64,000 bases of DNA. Origin: Demequina sp. (lineage in GTDB: Bacteria; Actinomycetota; Actinomycetes; Actinomycetales; Demequinaceae). Made by a program: the position numbers and the translations under genes. The stretch is from assembly GCA_024707205.1 (NCBI GenBank), contig JANQAD010000001.1, positions 1,391,979 to 1,455,978 of the forward strand, read 5' to 3'. Of this stretch, positions 1 through 8,884 are shown piece by piece. The notes under the pieces are model-generated. The model was not told where the DNA came from and made no database searches. It saw nothing but the letters and a program-made list of their open reading frames with translations. Every line of letters begins with the position of its first letter. The stretch's first letter is position 1.

Positions 1-668
1 TCGTGCGCAAAGTACAGTGAGGGCAGCTCGATCCCCTCGCGCTCGATGTAGCGCCACACGTCCAACTCGGTCCAGTTGCTGAGCGGGAAGACGCGCACGT
101 GCTGGCCCGGGAGGTGGCGGGTGTTAAAGATGTTCCACAGTTCGGGGCGCTGATTGCGCGGGTCCCACTGGCCGAACTCGTCGCGCAGGGACACGACGCG
201 CTCCTTGGCGCGGGCCTTCTCCTCGTCGCGGCGGGCGCCACCGAACACCACGTCATAGCCGTGGCCCGTGATCGCGTCCAGCAGGGGAACGGTCTGCAGC
301 GGGTTGCGGGTGCCGTCCGGGCGCTCGCGGAGGCGGCCGTCGTCGATATAGTCCTGGACCTTCGCCACCTGCAGGCGCAGCCCAAGGCGCGCGACCGTGG
401 CGTCGCGGAACGCGAGCACCTCGTCGAAGTTGTGCCCCGTGTCCACGTGCAGCAGCTCCACGGGGACGCGCGCGGGCCAGAACGCCTTGGCCGCGAGGTG
501 CAGCACGACCACGGAGTCCTTGCCCCCGCTGAAGAGGATGACCGGCTTGCGCGCCGTGGCTACGGCCTCGCGGATGATGTGGATCGCCTCGGACTCGAGG
601 GCGCTGAGTGTGTCAATAGCGCCAGTGTCGCTGCGGGCGGGGTTCAGGTTGGCGATGTCGATGCTCAC
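1..668 (-). CDS. cysD: sulfate adenylyltransferase subunit 2 (5' part; runs off the window)
   Basis: This is the PAPS-reductase-fold subunit of ATP sulfurylase, which with the GTPase CysN makes adenylyl sulfate from sulfate and ATP in the cytosol. Reading the minus strand from the GTG at 666-668, the P-loop-like motif SGGKDS lies at residues 47-52, followed by VELLHVDTGHNFDEV and FGGARRDEEKARAKER, and near the edge FPLSNWTELDVWRYI, all typical of CysD. About 222 residues are visible; the C-terminus and presumably cysN lie before base 1. The GTG start overlaps the cysH stop in a GTGA overlap, so the genes are probably translationally coupled in a sir-cysH-cysD operon. Confidence 0.95.
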   Translation of the reverse strand, partial: MSIDIANLNPARSDTGAIDTLSALESEAIHIIREAVATARKPVILFSGGKDSVVVLHLAAKAFWPARVPVELLHVDTGHNFDEVLAFRDATVARLGLRLQVAKVQDYIDDGRLRERPDGTRNPLQTVPLLDAITGHGYDVVFGGARRDEEKARAKERVVSLRDEFGQWDPRNQRPELWNIFNTRHLPGQHVRVFPLSNWTELDVWRYIEREGIELPSLYFAH

Positions 669-1357
669 GTGTGGATCCCGCATTCCGTCTTGTCGGTTCC
701 CGCCCAGCGGCCGGACCGCGGGTCTTCTCCCGCCGCGACCTTTCGAGTGCAGGGCTCGCAGCCGATGCTGGGGTAGCCCTGCGCCACCAGTGGGTTTCGG
801 GGGAGCCCGTGTGCCGTCTGGTAGACCTCCACCTGGAAGTCGCTCCACGCCGCGATCGGGTTGATCTTCACGAGGCCGTGATTCTCGTCCCAGGTGACAA
901 CTGGCATGTTCGCTCGCGTCGCCGCGTCCACGCGACGCGCGCCCGTGACCCACGCGCCGTAGCCCTGCAGCGAGCGGGCGAGCGGGTCCACCTTGCGCAT
1001 GAAGCAGCACGTGTTGGGGTCGCGGGCGAAGAGGTCCTTGCCGAACTCCGCGTCCTGCTCCTCGACCGTCTGCCGCGGCAGCACGTTGACGATCGTGATG
1101 GGGAACGACTTGGCCGCGAGGTCCCGCGTCTCGATGGTCTCCTTGAAGTGGTAGCCCGTCTCGAGGAACAGGATGTCCACTCCGGGAAGCCGCGTGCCGA
1201 ACAGGTGCGGCAGGATCGTGTCCTGCATGGACGACGCTACGGCCAGCTTGGCGCCGAAGGTCGCCACGGCCCAATCGGCGATCTCCTCAGCGCTCTTGCC
1301 CTCCAGCTCGGCGTTGACCTCCGCGCACGTGATGGCGTTCCAGACGGCGATGGTCAC
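665..1357 (-). CDS. cysH: adenylyl-sulfate/phosphoadenylyl-sulfate reductase
   Basis: Reduces activated sulfate to sulfite in the assimilatory pathway. The 230-residue protein has a Cys-Cys pair at 117-118 (NTCCFMRKV), CEPC at 200-203 and the catalytic C-terminal ECGIH (Cys226). The CC plus CxxC set is the [4Fe-4S] ligand set of APS-using reductases, so APS rather than PAPS is the likely substrate (inference from the family rule). The GTG start overlaps the sir stop by four bases (GTGA), and the stop overlaps the cysD start in the same way. Confidence 0.95.
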   Translation of the reverse strand: MTIAVWNAITCAEVNAELEGKSAEEIADWAVATFGAKLAVASSMQDTILPHLFGTRLPGVDILFLETGYHFKETIETRDLAAKSFPITIVNVLPRQTVEEQDAEFGKDLFARDPNTCCFMRKVDPLARSLQGYGAWVTGARRVDAATRANMPVVTWDENHGLVKINPIAAWSDFQVEVYQTAHGLPRNPLVAQGYPSIGCEPCTRKVAAGEDPRSGRWAGTDKTECGIHT

Positions 1358-3143
1358 GTGATCAGCTCCTCGTCCACGCGGAACGCCCAGTCCGCAAACG
1401 CCTCGCCGTCCTCGCGAGTGGCGAGGTAATTCTTGGTGACGCGCTCCACGTACTCGGGCATGCCGTCGGCCTTGACCTTGTGTGCGCGGATCTTGCGGCC
1501 GAAGTCGTTGTCGTCGCCGCGCCCAAGCCGGCCGCCGAGGTGCACCTGGAAGCCGGGCACCTGCTCGCCGGTCTCGTCGTCAAGCACCAGCTGCCCCTTG
1601 AAGCCGATGTCCGCGATCTGCACGCGCGCGCACGAGTTGGGGCAGCCGTTGACGTGCACGGTGATGGGGGAGTCGAGCGTGGGGAAGATCTCGTCGAGCT
1701 TCTTGACCACTTCGCGAGCGGTGGCCTTGGTCTCCACGATCGCGAGCTTGCAGTACTCGATGCCCGTGCACGCGATGACGTTGCGGTGGAACTCGCCGGG
1801 GCTGGACTCGAGCTCGAGCGCGCGCAGGCCGTTGACGACGTCGTTGACCTTGTTATCGGGGACGTCCAAGATCAGGATCTTCTGCAGCGGCGTGAGGCGG
1901 ATGCGATCGCTACCCGCCGCCTCGGCGATGTCGGCGATCTTCAGCAGCGTGGTGCCGGAGACGCGGCCCGCGATCGGGGCCACGCCAACGTAGTAGTTGC
2001 CGTCCGCCTGCTCGTGGATGCCCACGTGGTCGCCGCGGTTGGCTGGGCTGGACAGCTGCGGGCCCGGGCCGGCGGGCAGCTCGTAGCCCAGGTACTCGTC
2101 CTGAAGCACCTGCAGGAACTTCTCCGGCCCCCAGTCCTTGACGAGGAACTTGAGACGGGCGCGGTTGCGCAGGCGGCGGTAGCCGTAGTCACGGAAGATG
2201 CCTGCGACGCCCTTCCAGACCTCTGCGGTGCGCTCCGGCGCCACGAACACGCCCAAGCGGTGGCCGAGGAACGGGTTGACGGACAGGCCTCCGCCCACCC
2301 ACAGGTCGTACCCGACCCCGAGCTCCGGGTGCTCCACCGCGCAGAACGCGATGTCCTGAACCTCGTGAAGGATGTCCGGAACCGGCATGCCAGGAACGCG
2401 GTCTTGAACTTGCGCGGCAGGTTGGAGAACTCGGGGTCGCCGATGTAGCGGTCCACGATCTCGCGCATCTGGGGGGTGGGGTCGATGAGCTCGCCCTTCG
2501 CCACGCCCGCAACAGGGGAGCCGAGGATCACGCGCGGAACGTCGCCGCAGGCCTCCTCGCTCATCAGCCCAACAGCCTCGATGCGGCGGAAGATATCCGG
2601 CACGTCCTCGATGCGCACCCAGTGCAGTTGGATGTTCTGCCGGTCGCTCACGTCCGCGGTGTCGCGGCACAGGTCGCGCGAGATCTCGCCGATCGCGCGG
2701 GTCTGCGCGAGCGTCAGCTGCCCGCCGTCGCTGCGGATGCGCATCATGAAGTACTCGTCGTCGAGCTCGTGCGGCTCGAGGATGGCGGTCTTGCCGCCAT
2801 CGATGCCGGGCCGACGCTGTGTGTACAGCCCCCACCAGCGGAACCTTCCGCGCAGGTCACCTGGGGGAATGGACCAGAAGCCCCACTTGGAGTACATGGT
2901 CTCGATCCGGGCGCGCACCGCGAGCGGGTCGCCAACCGACTTCATCTCCTCGTTGGGGTTCAGCGGGGTGCGGTCGCCAAGAGCCCACTGGCCGTCCTTG
3001 GATGCAGTGTCGCGGCGGGCGGTGGCCTCGCGCGTGCGGATCAGCCGCGCCTCCTCGCGATGGCGGCGACGCTCCTCGGCCGCGGCGGCCTCAGCGACTG
3101 TGGTGGCCGCGACCGGCGCAGCGGTGGTGTCGGTGGAAGTCAC
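1354..3143 (-). CDS. sir: ferredoxin-dependent sulfite reductase (sulfite/nitrite reductase family), frameshifted in this sequence
   Basis: Siroheme [4Fe-4S] enzyme reducing sulfite to sulfide with reduced ferredoxin. The N-terminal half reads in one frame from the GTG at 3141-3143 (preceded by GAGGAG) and contains WSIPPGDLRGRFRWWGLYTQ and the RQNIQLHW motif. The C-terminal half, in the next frame, has CTGIEYC (about residue 457) and CPNSC (about residue 499), the Cx5C and Cx3C cluster ligands. The frame changes after KFKTAF, near 2391-2396, where one base appears to be missing; restoring it gives about 596 residues, close to the family size. The two halves join without losing conserved sequence, so a sequence error or very recent mutation is more likely than an old pseudogene. 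Nitrite reductase is the alternative name, but the cysH/cysD context favours sulfite. Confidence 0.9.
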
Positions 3144-3177
3144 CGGCGCTCCTCTAGCGGTGTCAGGCACCGGCCAG

Positions 3178-3194
3178 CCGGGCATAGCGCCCGG
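3178..3194 (-). promoter_or_regulatory. small hairpin in the sir 5' leader
   Basis: CCGGGC and GCCCGG flank a 5-base loop, 35-50 bases upstream of the sir GTG and downstream of the possible leader peptide. It could take part in attenuation or simply be GC-rich structure. There is no U-tract, so a terminator role is not shown. Confidence 0.3.
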
Positions 3195-3236
3195 AAAGCC
3201 GAGCGCCCAGGATTGGTTGGGACAGTCCGTGGGCGA

Positions 3237-3308
3237 TCAGGCCATAGGACACATGACGTGCATCGAGCGTGCGGGGGTCGACCCGCTCGTGCCCTGGATG
3301 TCCGTCAT
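3237..3308 (-). CDS. possible Cys-containing leader peptide upstream of sir
   Basis: A 23-codon open frame starts at the ATG at 3306-3308 and ends at TGA 3237-3239, about 90 bases before sir on the same strand. It ends in SMHVMCPMA, giving one Cys codon between Met codons. No Shine-Dalgarno sequence is visible, but a TAACAC hexamer sits 8 bases upstream, so it could be leaderless. Actinobacterial sulfur operons often have short Cys-containing leader peptides that act in attenuation; assignment to that role is inference. It could also be a chance frame. Confidence 0.35.
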   Translation of the reverse strand: MTDIQGTSGSTPARSMHVMCPMA

Positions 3309-3453
3309 GGCCGCAAGTGTTACACAGGGGCCCAGAAAGCACACCCCCAATTCCTCTATGTTTGGTGGGATATAGGGAGACTATGCTCAGCGTCGGGTTG
3401 CCAGCCGTCGATTACGCTGGAGCCGTTGCCGCCCTACTCAAGGAAGTACTCCC

Positions 3454-4836
3454 GTGACCACGAACCGTCCGCTGCGCGTCGCCATCATTGGCGCGGGCCC
3501 CGCTGGCACGTACGCCGCAGATATCCTCTCGAAGCAGGGCATTGACGTGTCCATCGACATCATCGAGCGCCTGCCGGCACCGTTCGGCCTCGTGCGCTAC
3601 GGCGTCGCCCCCGACCACCCGCGCATCAAGCAGATCATCGTCGCGCTCGCGAACGTTCTTGGCCGCGGCGACATCCGCCTGCTCGCCAACGTCAACGTGG
3701 GCACGGATCTCAGCCTCGATGACCTCCGCGAGCACTACGACGCCGTGGTGTTCGCGACCGGCTCCTTCTATGACGCAGACCTCAACATCCCTGGTATTGA
3801 GCTTGAGGGCTCGTACGGCGCCGCGGACTTCGTGAGCTGGTACGACGGCCACCCGGACGTCCCTCGCACGTGGCCGCTCAAGGCCCGCGAGGTCGCGGTG
3901 TTCGGCGTCGGCAACGTGGCGCTAGACGTGGCGCGCATCCTCGCGAAGCACGTCCCCGACCTCCTGCCCACGGAGATCCCGCAGAACGTCCAGGAGGGCC
4001 TCGAGGCCTCGCCCGTCACGGACGTGCACGTGTTCGGCCGCCGCGGCCCGGCGCAGGTCAAGTTCTCGCCGCTCGAGCTGCGCGAGCTCGGCCACGTGCC
4101 GGACGTCGACATGGTCGTCTATCCCGAGGACTACGACTTCGATGAGGGCTCGATGGCAGCCATCGAGGCGAGCCACCAGACCAAGCAGGTGGTCAAGACC
4201 CTCACGGACTGGACCCTCCGCGAGCCCACCGGCGCCTCGCGCCGCATTCACCTGCACTTCCTGCAGAGCCCCGTCGAGGTGCTCGGCGAGGACGGACACG
4301 TGACCGGCGTGCGCATGGAGCGTCAGCGCCTCACCGGAGACGGCAATGTGGAAGCCACGGGCGAGTTCGTGGAGTACCCGGTCCAGGCCGTCTACCGCGC
4401 CGTGGGCTATTGGGGCTCCGCGATCGACGGCGTCCCGTTCAACAACGACAAGGGCGTGATCCGCAACGTCGAGGGCCGCGTGGTCTCCGACGCCGGCGAG
4501 CCCGTTCCCGGCTTCTACGCCACCGGCTGGATCAAGCGCGGTCCCGTTGGGCTCATCGGCCACACCAAGTCGGACGCCGCGGAGACCATCGCCCACCTCG
4601 TCGAGGACGCGCCCGCGCTGTACGCGGAGACGCGCGCCACGCCCGAGCAGCTCAGCCCCGACAACATCCTTCGCCTGCTCAAGGACCGCGGCGTCCCCGT
4701 TGTCCAGTGGCGCGACTGGGAGGTCCTCGACGCGCACGAGCGCGGACTCGGCGAGCCGCACGGCCGCGAGCGCATCAAGGTCGTGTCCCGCGAGGACATG
4801 ACTGATGTGGCGCTCAAGCGCACCCACGCCTCCTGA
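3454..4836 (+). CDS. fprA: ferredoxin/flavodoxin-NADP+ reductase, adrenodoxin-reductase type
   Basis: FAD flavoprotein passing electrons between NADPH and ferredoxin; beside sir it very likely supplies reduced ferredoxin for sulfite reduction. The 460-residue protein starts at GTG 3454 and opens with the FAD-binding IIGAGPAGTYAADIL; the NADP-binding FGVGNVALDVARIL lies at about residue 150. The signature VPGFYATGWIKRGPVGLIG and GHTKSDA near residue 369 are typical of FprA. Length and motif order are normal. It is transcribed divergently from the sulfur operon. A family A palindrome begins two bases after the stop and may also act as a terminator. Confidence 0.95.
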   Translation: MTTNRPLRVAIIGAGPAGTYAADILSKQGIDVSIDIIERLPAPFGLVRYGVAPDHPRIKQIIVALANVLGRGDIRLLANVNVGTDLSLDDLREHYDAVVFATGSFYDADLNIPGIELEGSYGAADFVSWYDGHPDVPRTWPLKAREVAVFGVGNVALDVARILAKHVPDLLPTEIPQNVQEGLEASPVTDVHVFGRRGPAQVKFSPLELRELGHVPDVDMVVYPEDYDFDEGSMAAIEASHQTKQVVKTLTDWTLREPTGASRRIHLHFLQSPVEVLGEDGHVTGVRMERQRLTGDGNVEATGEFVEYPVQAVYRAVGYWGSAIDGVPFNNDKGVIRNVEGRVVSDAGEPVPGFYATGWIKRGPVGLIGHTKSDAAETIAHLVEDAPALYAETRATPEQLSPDNILRLLKDRGVPVVQWRDWEVLDAHERGLGEPHGRERIKVVSREDMTDVALKRTHAS

Positions 4837-4838
4837 GT

Positions 4839-4937
4839 GATTCCCAAGGGTCGCTGTTGCCCATGTGACAGTTGTGACCCGCTCAGGGCACTTCTGCGTC
4901 ACTCGCGTCACGTTCGTCACACGGACCCTTGATTGTC
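4839..4937. repeat. family A palindromic repeat, copy 1
   Basis: A 99-bp unit beginning GATTCCCAAGGGTC and ending GACCCTTGATTGTC. The ends are inverted, and the interior holds several GTGAC words on the left and GTCAC words on the right. It shares its ends and length with copies at 39603, 40630 and 44689. It lies directly after fprA and is followed within 7 bases by a family B hairpin. Confidence 0.8.
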
Positions 4938-4943
4938 TTTGCC

Positions 4944-4994
4944 GGCCCGACGCTGTGGTGAGGTTTCGCCCATAGGTGACCATGCCGTCGGGCC
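4944..4994. repeat. family B inverted pair
   Basis: GGCCCGACG at 4944-4952 is matched by CGTCGGGCC at 4986-4994, with TGTGGT following the left arm. The pair can form a 9-bp stem with a 33-base loop. It lies between the family A repeat and the htpX promoter. Confidence 0.65.
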
Positions 4995-5055
4995 GGGAAC
5001 CCCAGCAACCCCCCCTGCCCGTTCCTACAATGGCCGGACGCGAACAGGAGGAACG

Positions 5056-5922
5056 GTGGGCAAGAAGTACTTCAACGGGCTCAAGACCTTGGGCCTGTTT
5101 GTGGTGATGTGGGTGGTGCTGCTCGCGATCGGCTCGCTCGTCGCCGGGGGCGCGTACCTGTGGCTCTTCGCGCTCATGGGCCTGTTCGGGACGTTCTACG
5201 GGTACTGGAACTCGGCGAATCTGGCGATCCGCGCCATGCACGCCCGGCCCGTGACCGAGGTGGAGCAGCCAGCGATGTACCGGATCGTCCGCGAACTGTC
5301 TCGCGAGGCGAACCAGCCCATGCCCGCGCTGTACGTGTCGCCTACCGACGCCCCCAACGCCTTCGCCACCGGCCGCAACCCCCAGAACGCGGCGGTGTGC
5401 TGCACCACCGGCATCCTCCAGATCCTCGACGAGCGCGAGCTGCGCGGCGTGCTCGGCCACGAGCTTCAGCACGTGTACAACCGCGACATCCTCATCAGCG
5501 CGGTGGCCGGCGCGTTCGCCGGCATGATCACCGCGCTCGCGCAGTGGCTGCTCATCTTCGGCGGGGGCGGCAACAGTCGCGACAATCCGCTCGGCCCGTT
5601 CGGCGCTATCGCGATGCTCATCCTCGCGCCCATCGCCGCCACGCTCATTCGGCTCGCGATCTCGCGCACTCGCGAGTACGACGCCGACGAGGACGGCGCC
5701 ACGCTCACCGGCGACCCGCTGGCCCTAGCCTCGGCGCTGCGCAAGCTCGAACTCGGAACGGCCGCCAAGCCCCTTCCGCAGGACCCCAAACTCGAGAACG
5801 TGAGCCACATGTTCATCGCCAACCCGTTCCGCGGCGAGGGCCTCGCGAAGCTCTTCAGCACGCACCCGCCCATGGCGGAGCGGATCGCGAGGCTCGAGGC
5901 GATGGCGCGCGGAAACCACTAG
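5056..5922 (+). CDS. htpX: HtpX-type M48 zinc metalloprotease
   Basis: Membrane-bound protease thought to degrade misfolded membrane proteins. The start is the GTG at 5056, which has AGGAGG a few bases upstream; a longer frame runs back to 4933 but crosses the repeat and lacks a ribosome site. The protein is 288 residues: two N-terminal membrane segments (about residues 10-50), the zinc motif HELQH at 135-139, further hydrophobic segments (about 150-200) and the third-ligand region EYDADEDGA at about 207. A good -10 hexamer TACAAT is at 5026-5031; the -35 is weak. Confidence 0.92.
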   Translation: MGKKYFNGLKTLGLFVVMWVVLLAIGSLVAGGAYLWLFALMGLFGTFYGYWNSANLAIRAMHARPVTEVEQPAMYRIVRELSREANQPMPALYVSPTDAPNAFATGRNPQNAAVCCTTGILQILDERELRGVLGHELQHVYNRDILISAVAGAFAGMITALAQWLLIFGGGGNSRDNPLGPFGAIAMLILAPIAATLIRLAISRTREYDADEDGATLTGDPLALASALRKLELGTAAKPLPQDPKLENVSHMFIANPFRGEGLAKLFSTHPPMAERIARLEAMARGNH

Positions 5923-6111
5923 GCAGGGACCAAGGTCCCCCGGCCGCTGAGGCGGCACAGCGTCGGGCAGCATTTTCCCTGGTATTTACCGGGTTGTGCT
6001 GGGCGATAACGGGAGGCGAAGACCCCCCGCGCGCCCGGCACAGGGGCGCCCGCGCGCGTACCCTGAAAGGTACGGACGGCGAACGTCCGTCCGCACAAGG
6101 AAGTGATAGCC

Positions 6112-7191
6112 ATGACCGGCCTGACGGGCGCGCAGGAGCGCGTCGAAGAAGGCGTTATGTTCGGGGGCGTCATGCGAGCGGCCGTGGTTGTCGCTCCTGA
6201 CAAGCCCCTCCTCGTGACCGAGGTGCCCATTCCGGTCCCCGGTCACGGACAGGCTCTCGTTCGTGTCATCACGAGCGGCGTCTGCCACACCGACCTCCAC
6301 GCGGCGCGCGGCGACTGGCCCGTTCCGCCGAAGGCCAATCTCATCCCCGGCCACGAGGGTTACGGCGAGGTCGTAGCCCTGGGCGAGGGCGTCACCACAC
6401 TCAAGGTCGGCGACAAGGTGGGGAACGCCTGGCTGTGGAGCGCCTGCGGCACGTGCGAGTTCTGCCGCACCGGCTGGGAGACGCTGTGCCTCAACCAGAA
6501 GAACGGCGGCTACGGAGTGGACGGCTCGTTCGGGGAGTACATGCTCGTGGACGAGCGCTTCGCCGCCCGCATCCCCGACGGCTGCGACCCCGAGGAGGTC
6601 GCCCCCATCCTGTGCGCCGGAGTCACGGTGTACAAGGGCCTCAAGGAGACCGAGGTCAAGCCGGGGCAATGGGTCGTGATCTCCGGCATCGGCGGGCTCG
6701 GCCACATCGCCGTGCAGTACGCGCGCGCAATGGGCATGCGCGTCGCGGCCGTCGACGTCGACGACGACAAGCTCGCCCTCGCCACCCGCCACGGCGCCGA
6801 GGTGGTGGTCAACGCAACGACCACCGACCCCGTCGCCGAAGTGCAGGCGAGGACGGGCGGCGCCCACGGCGTGCTCGTCACCGCCGTCCACCCACAGGCG
6901 TTCGCACAGGCCACCGGCATGTGCAGGCGCCGCGGCACGGTGGTGTTCGTTGGGCTTCCCCCAGGGGACTTCCCGGCGGACATCTTCTCCACCGTGCTCA
7001 ACCGCCTCACGATCCGTGGATCGATCGTGGGCACCCGCCAGGACATGGTGGAGGCCCTCGACTTCTACGCCCGCGGCGAGATCCACCCCACCATCACGGT
7101 GGAGCAGCTCGACGACATCAACAACATCTTCCACCGCATGGAGGAGGGAAAGATTGATGGTCGCGTCGTGATGAGGTACGTGGACGCGTAG
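6112..7191 (+). CDS. zinc-dependent alcohol dehydrogenase (AdhP-like)
   Basis: NAD(P)-dependent oxidoreductase interconverting alcohols and aldehydes. The 359-residue medium-chain protein has the catalytic zinc region CHTDLHAARGDWP, GHEGYGEV, the four structural zinc cysteines in CGTCEFCRTGWETLC and the cofactor motif GIGGLGH. The ATG at 6112 has AAGGAAG eight bases upstream. A GTG at 6103 lies too close to that site, and an internal ATG before RAAVVV (6172) is the start most homologues would suggest, so the first 20 residues are uncertain. The 189-base upstream gap holds a family B word near 5958 and a small GGACG/CGTCC hairpin at about 6073. Substrate cannot be told from sequence. Confidence 0.9.
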   Translation: MTGLTGAQERVEEGVMFGGVMRAAVVVAPDKPLLVTEVPIPVPGHGQALVRVITSGVCHTDLHAARGDWPVPPKANLIPGHEGYGEVVALGEGVTTLKVGDKVGNAWLWSACGTCEFCRTGWETLCLNQKNGGYGVDGSFGEYMLVDERFAARIPDGCDPEEVAPILCAGVTVYKGLKETEVKPGQWVVISGIGGLGHIAVQYARAMGMRVAAVDVDDDKLALATRHGAEVVVNATTTDPVAEVQARTGGAHGVLVTAVHPQAFAQATGMCRRRGTVVFVGLPPGDFPADIFSTVLNRLTIRGSIVGTRQDMVEALDFYARGEIHPTITVEQLDDINNIFHRMEEGKIDGRVVMRYVDA

Positions 7192-7221
7192 GCGGGCACG
7201 GCTCGGGGCACTGCCCGACGC

Positions 7222-7253
7222 CGGGGCGGGGTTGCATTTGCGGCCCCGCCCCG
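7222..7253 (+). terminator. strong hairpin after the alcohol dehydrogenase
   Basis: GGGGCGGGG and its exact complement CCCCGCCCC flank a 12-base loop, between two convergent genes. The T-tract is weak, but convergence suggests use in both directions. Confidence 0.7.
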
Positions 7254-7318
7254 TGCGTCAGCCGACGTGGAAGACACCCACCCGGGTCACGCCGTCCGCT
7301 GCGTACGCGGGCAGGTTG

Positions 7319-7846
7319 CTATGTGTCCGCGGACGCGCGAATCCTCACAACCACCTGGACGAGGGCCTCGGTGAAGTCGCGCGCGGTGTCGATGCGGAAC
7401 GCGGCCGGGCCCAGCTCGAGCGGCTCGTACTCCCGGCTCAAGACCTCTGCCCACGTGGGCTCTACGTGGCCAGGGATGTCCGCGATCCGCGCCTCGACGC
7501 GGCGGCGGTGTTCCTCCGGGTCCGAGCACACGACCTCGACCTCGACGATGCGTGCCGCGCCCTCGCTCGCCACCCAGCGCCACGCCTCGCGGGTGACGGC
7601 TATGGGATTGACGCTGTCCGCGATGACGCCGCGGCCGGAGCGCAGGTGCTCGATCGCCTCGAAGTACGCCACGCGGTAGCCGAGCGCCGGATGCTCCACG
7701 AGCGAGACCGCCCCAGACGTCTCGAGCGCGGTCTCGATGACGTCGATCCTGACGTGCACTGCGCCCAACTCTCGCGCCAGAAGCCGCGCAACGGTCGTCT
7801 TGCCGCTGCCGGGAAGTCCGGCTAGCGCAACGAGCAGTGCGGTCAT
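7319..7846 (-). CDS. small AAA/P-loop kinase-like protein
   Basis: A 175-residue cytosolic protein with Walker A GLPGSGKTT at residues 10-18, followed by VRIDVIETALE and a C-terminal lid-like region rich in Glu/Arg. It resembles the AAA_33 zeta-toxin/adenylylsulfate-kinase-like fold, but the substrate is not evident. The start chosen is the ATG at 7844-7846 just before the P-loop. It has no Shine-Dalgarno site, but TACGCT sits 7 bases upstream, so the gene may be leaderless. It is divergent from the phosphotransferase at 7907. Confidence 0.75.
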   Translation of the reverse strand: MTALLVALAGLPGSGKTTVARLLARELGAVHVRIDVIETALETSGAVSLVEHPALGYRVAYFEAIEHLRSGRGVIADSVNPIAVTREAWRWVASEGAARIVEVEVVCSDPEEHRRRVEARIADIPGHVEPTWAEVLSREYEPLELGPAAFRIDTARDFTEALVQVVVRIRASADT

Positions 7847-7906
7847 GTGCCAGAGCGTATCGGGCGGGCTTGCGGCCGCACCTGCCGGGAGACCACAGTG
7901 GGCGGC

Positions 7907-8884
7907 ATGACCTCTCGACGCGGGCAGATACGGCGGCTTCGCGCGGTCGCCACCTGCGCGCTTCGCCAGTTCGCGCTGCCCGACGGCCGGCTCACCTTTG
8001 TGACGCACGGCGAGAACACGACGTTTCGGCTATCGACACCGGGTGGTGACTTCCTCGTCCGCGTCCACCGCCCTCAGCGGCACGGGGCCGACGCCGACTC
8101 GGAGGCGAACATCGCGTCGGAGCTCGACTGGCTCCGCGCCATCCGAAGGGACACGAGCCTTGAAGTTCCCACGCCCGTAGCGGCACGTGACGGCCGAGCG
8201 CTAGTCCTGGCAGCGTCGGGCGGGCAGGAGAGGCTTGTCACGGTGCTGGAATGGATGAGCGGAGCGATCCGTGAGCCGACCCCGCGGCCGGTGCACCTCT
8301 CGCGGCTCGGGACCGCGATGGCCACGCTGCACGAGCACGCCGACTCGTGGCGCCGGCCGCCGGGCTTCACGCGCATCGCCTGGGACCGCGAGGCGTTCTT
8401 CGGGGATGCGATGGTCTACGGAGACCTCACGGCCGCCGAGTGCTGGGAGCGCCTGCCGTCCGCGCTGCGCTCCCGATTCGAGGAGGTTGAAGAACGGGTC
8501 GCGCCGCTCATCGCGAACGCACCCGACGCCGGGCTGATCCACGCGGACCTGCACCTGGGGAACGTGCTGTTCGAGCGTGGCCGCGTCAAGCTCATCGACT
8601 TTGACGACTCCGGTACCGGCCCGCGCGCGTACGAGCTGGCCGTGGCGCTGTGGGAGTTGCGCGAAAGGCCTGATTACCAGGACTTCCATGACGCGCTCGT
8701 TGGCGCGTATTCCTCCCGGCGGGCGCTGGACGTCACCCACCTCGACGACTTCATCGCGCTGCGTCAGGTTGCCTTTGACGTCTGGTTCACGGGGATGGCG
8801 AGCGTCAACCCCAAGATGGCGGCCAATCTCCGCAACGTCCACGAGTGGTCCGCGCAGGTGCTGGACCTCGTGTTCGCGCGCTAG
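7907..8884 (+). CDS. aminoglycoside-phosphotransferase-fold kinase
   Basis: The 325-residue protein has the APH/choline-kinase catalytic loop LIHADLHLGNVLF and the metal-binding KLIDFDDSG in the right order, about 25 residues apart. The substrate is unknown; homologues include homoserine, fructosamine and hydroxy-compound kinases, so drug resistance should not be assumed. The start ATG 7907 is the first that keeps the N-lobe intact; no clear ribosome site is seen. Its stop codon overlaps the stop of the convergent membrane gene at a shared CTAG. Confidence 0.8.
   Translation: MTSRRGQIRRLRAVATCALRQFALPDGRLTFVTHGENTTFRLSTPGGDFLVRVHRPQRHGADADSEANIASELDWLRAIRRDTSLEVPTPVAARDGRALVLAASGGQERLVTVLEWMSGAIREPTPRPVHLSRLGTAMATLHEHADSWRRPPGFTRIAWDREAFFGDAMVYGDLTAAECWERLPSALRSRFEEVEERVAPLIANAPDAGLIHADLHLGNVLFERGRVKLIDFDDSGTGPRAYELAVALWELRERPDYQDFHDALVGAYSSRRALDVTHLDDFIALRQVAFDVWFTGMASVNPKMAANLRNVHEWSAQVLDLVFAR

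Larger units (their letters stand above)
3144..3453. promoter_or_regulatory. divergent intergenic region between sir and fprA
   Basis: A 310-base gap separates the two divergent genes. It holds the possible leader peptide and hairpin on the minus side. On the plus side an AT-richer stretch (3345-3390) contains TATGCT at 3382-3387, a plausible -10 hexamer for fprA. The word CAGCGTCGGG follows it, close to repeat family B. No operator could be identified with confidence. Confidence 0.45.

Noticed and set aside
4839-4937. Family A unit as a plain fprA terminator
   Set aside because: Copies elsewhere lie between divergent genes or across a stop codon, and have no T-run, so termination cannot be the general role.
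7907-8884. Aminoglycoside resistance gene
   Set aside because: Only the general kinase fold motifs are visible; most such genes in actinobacteria act on metabolites.
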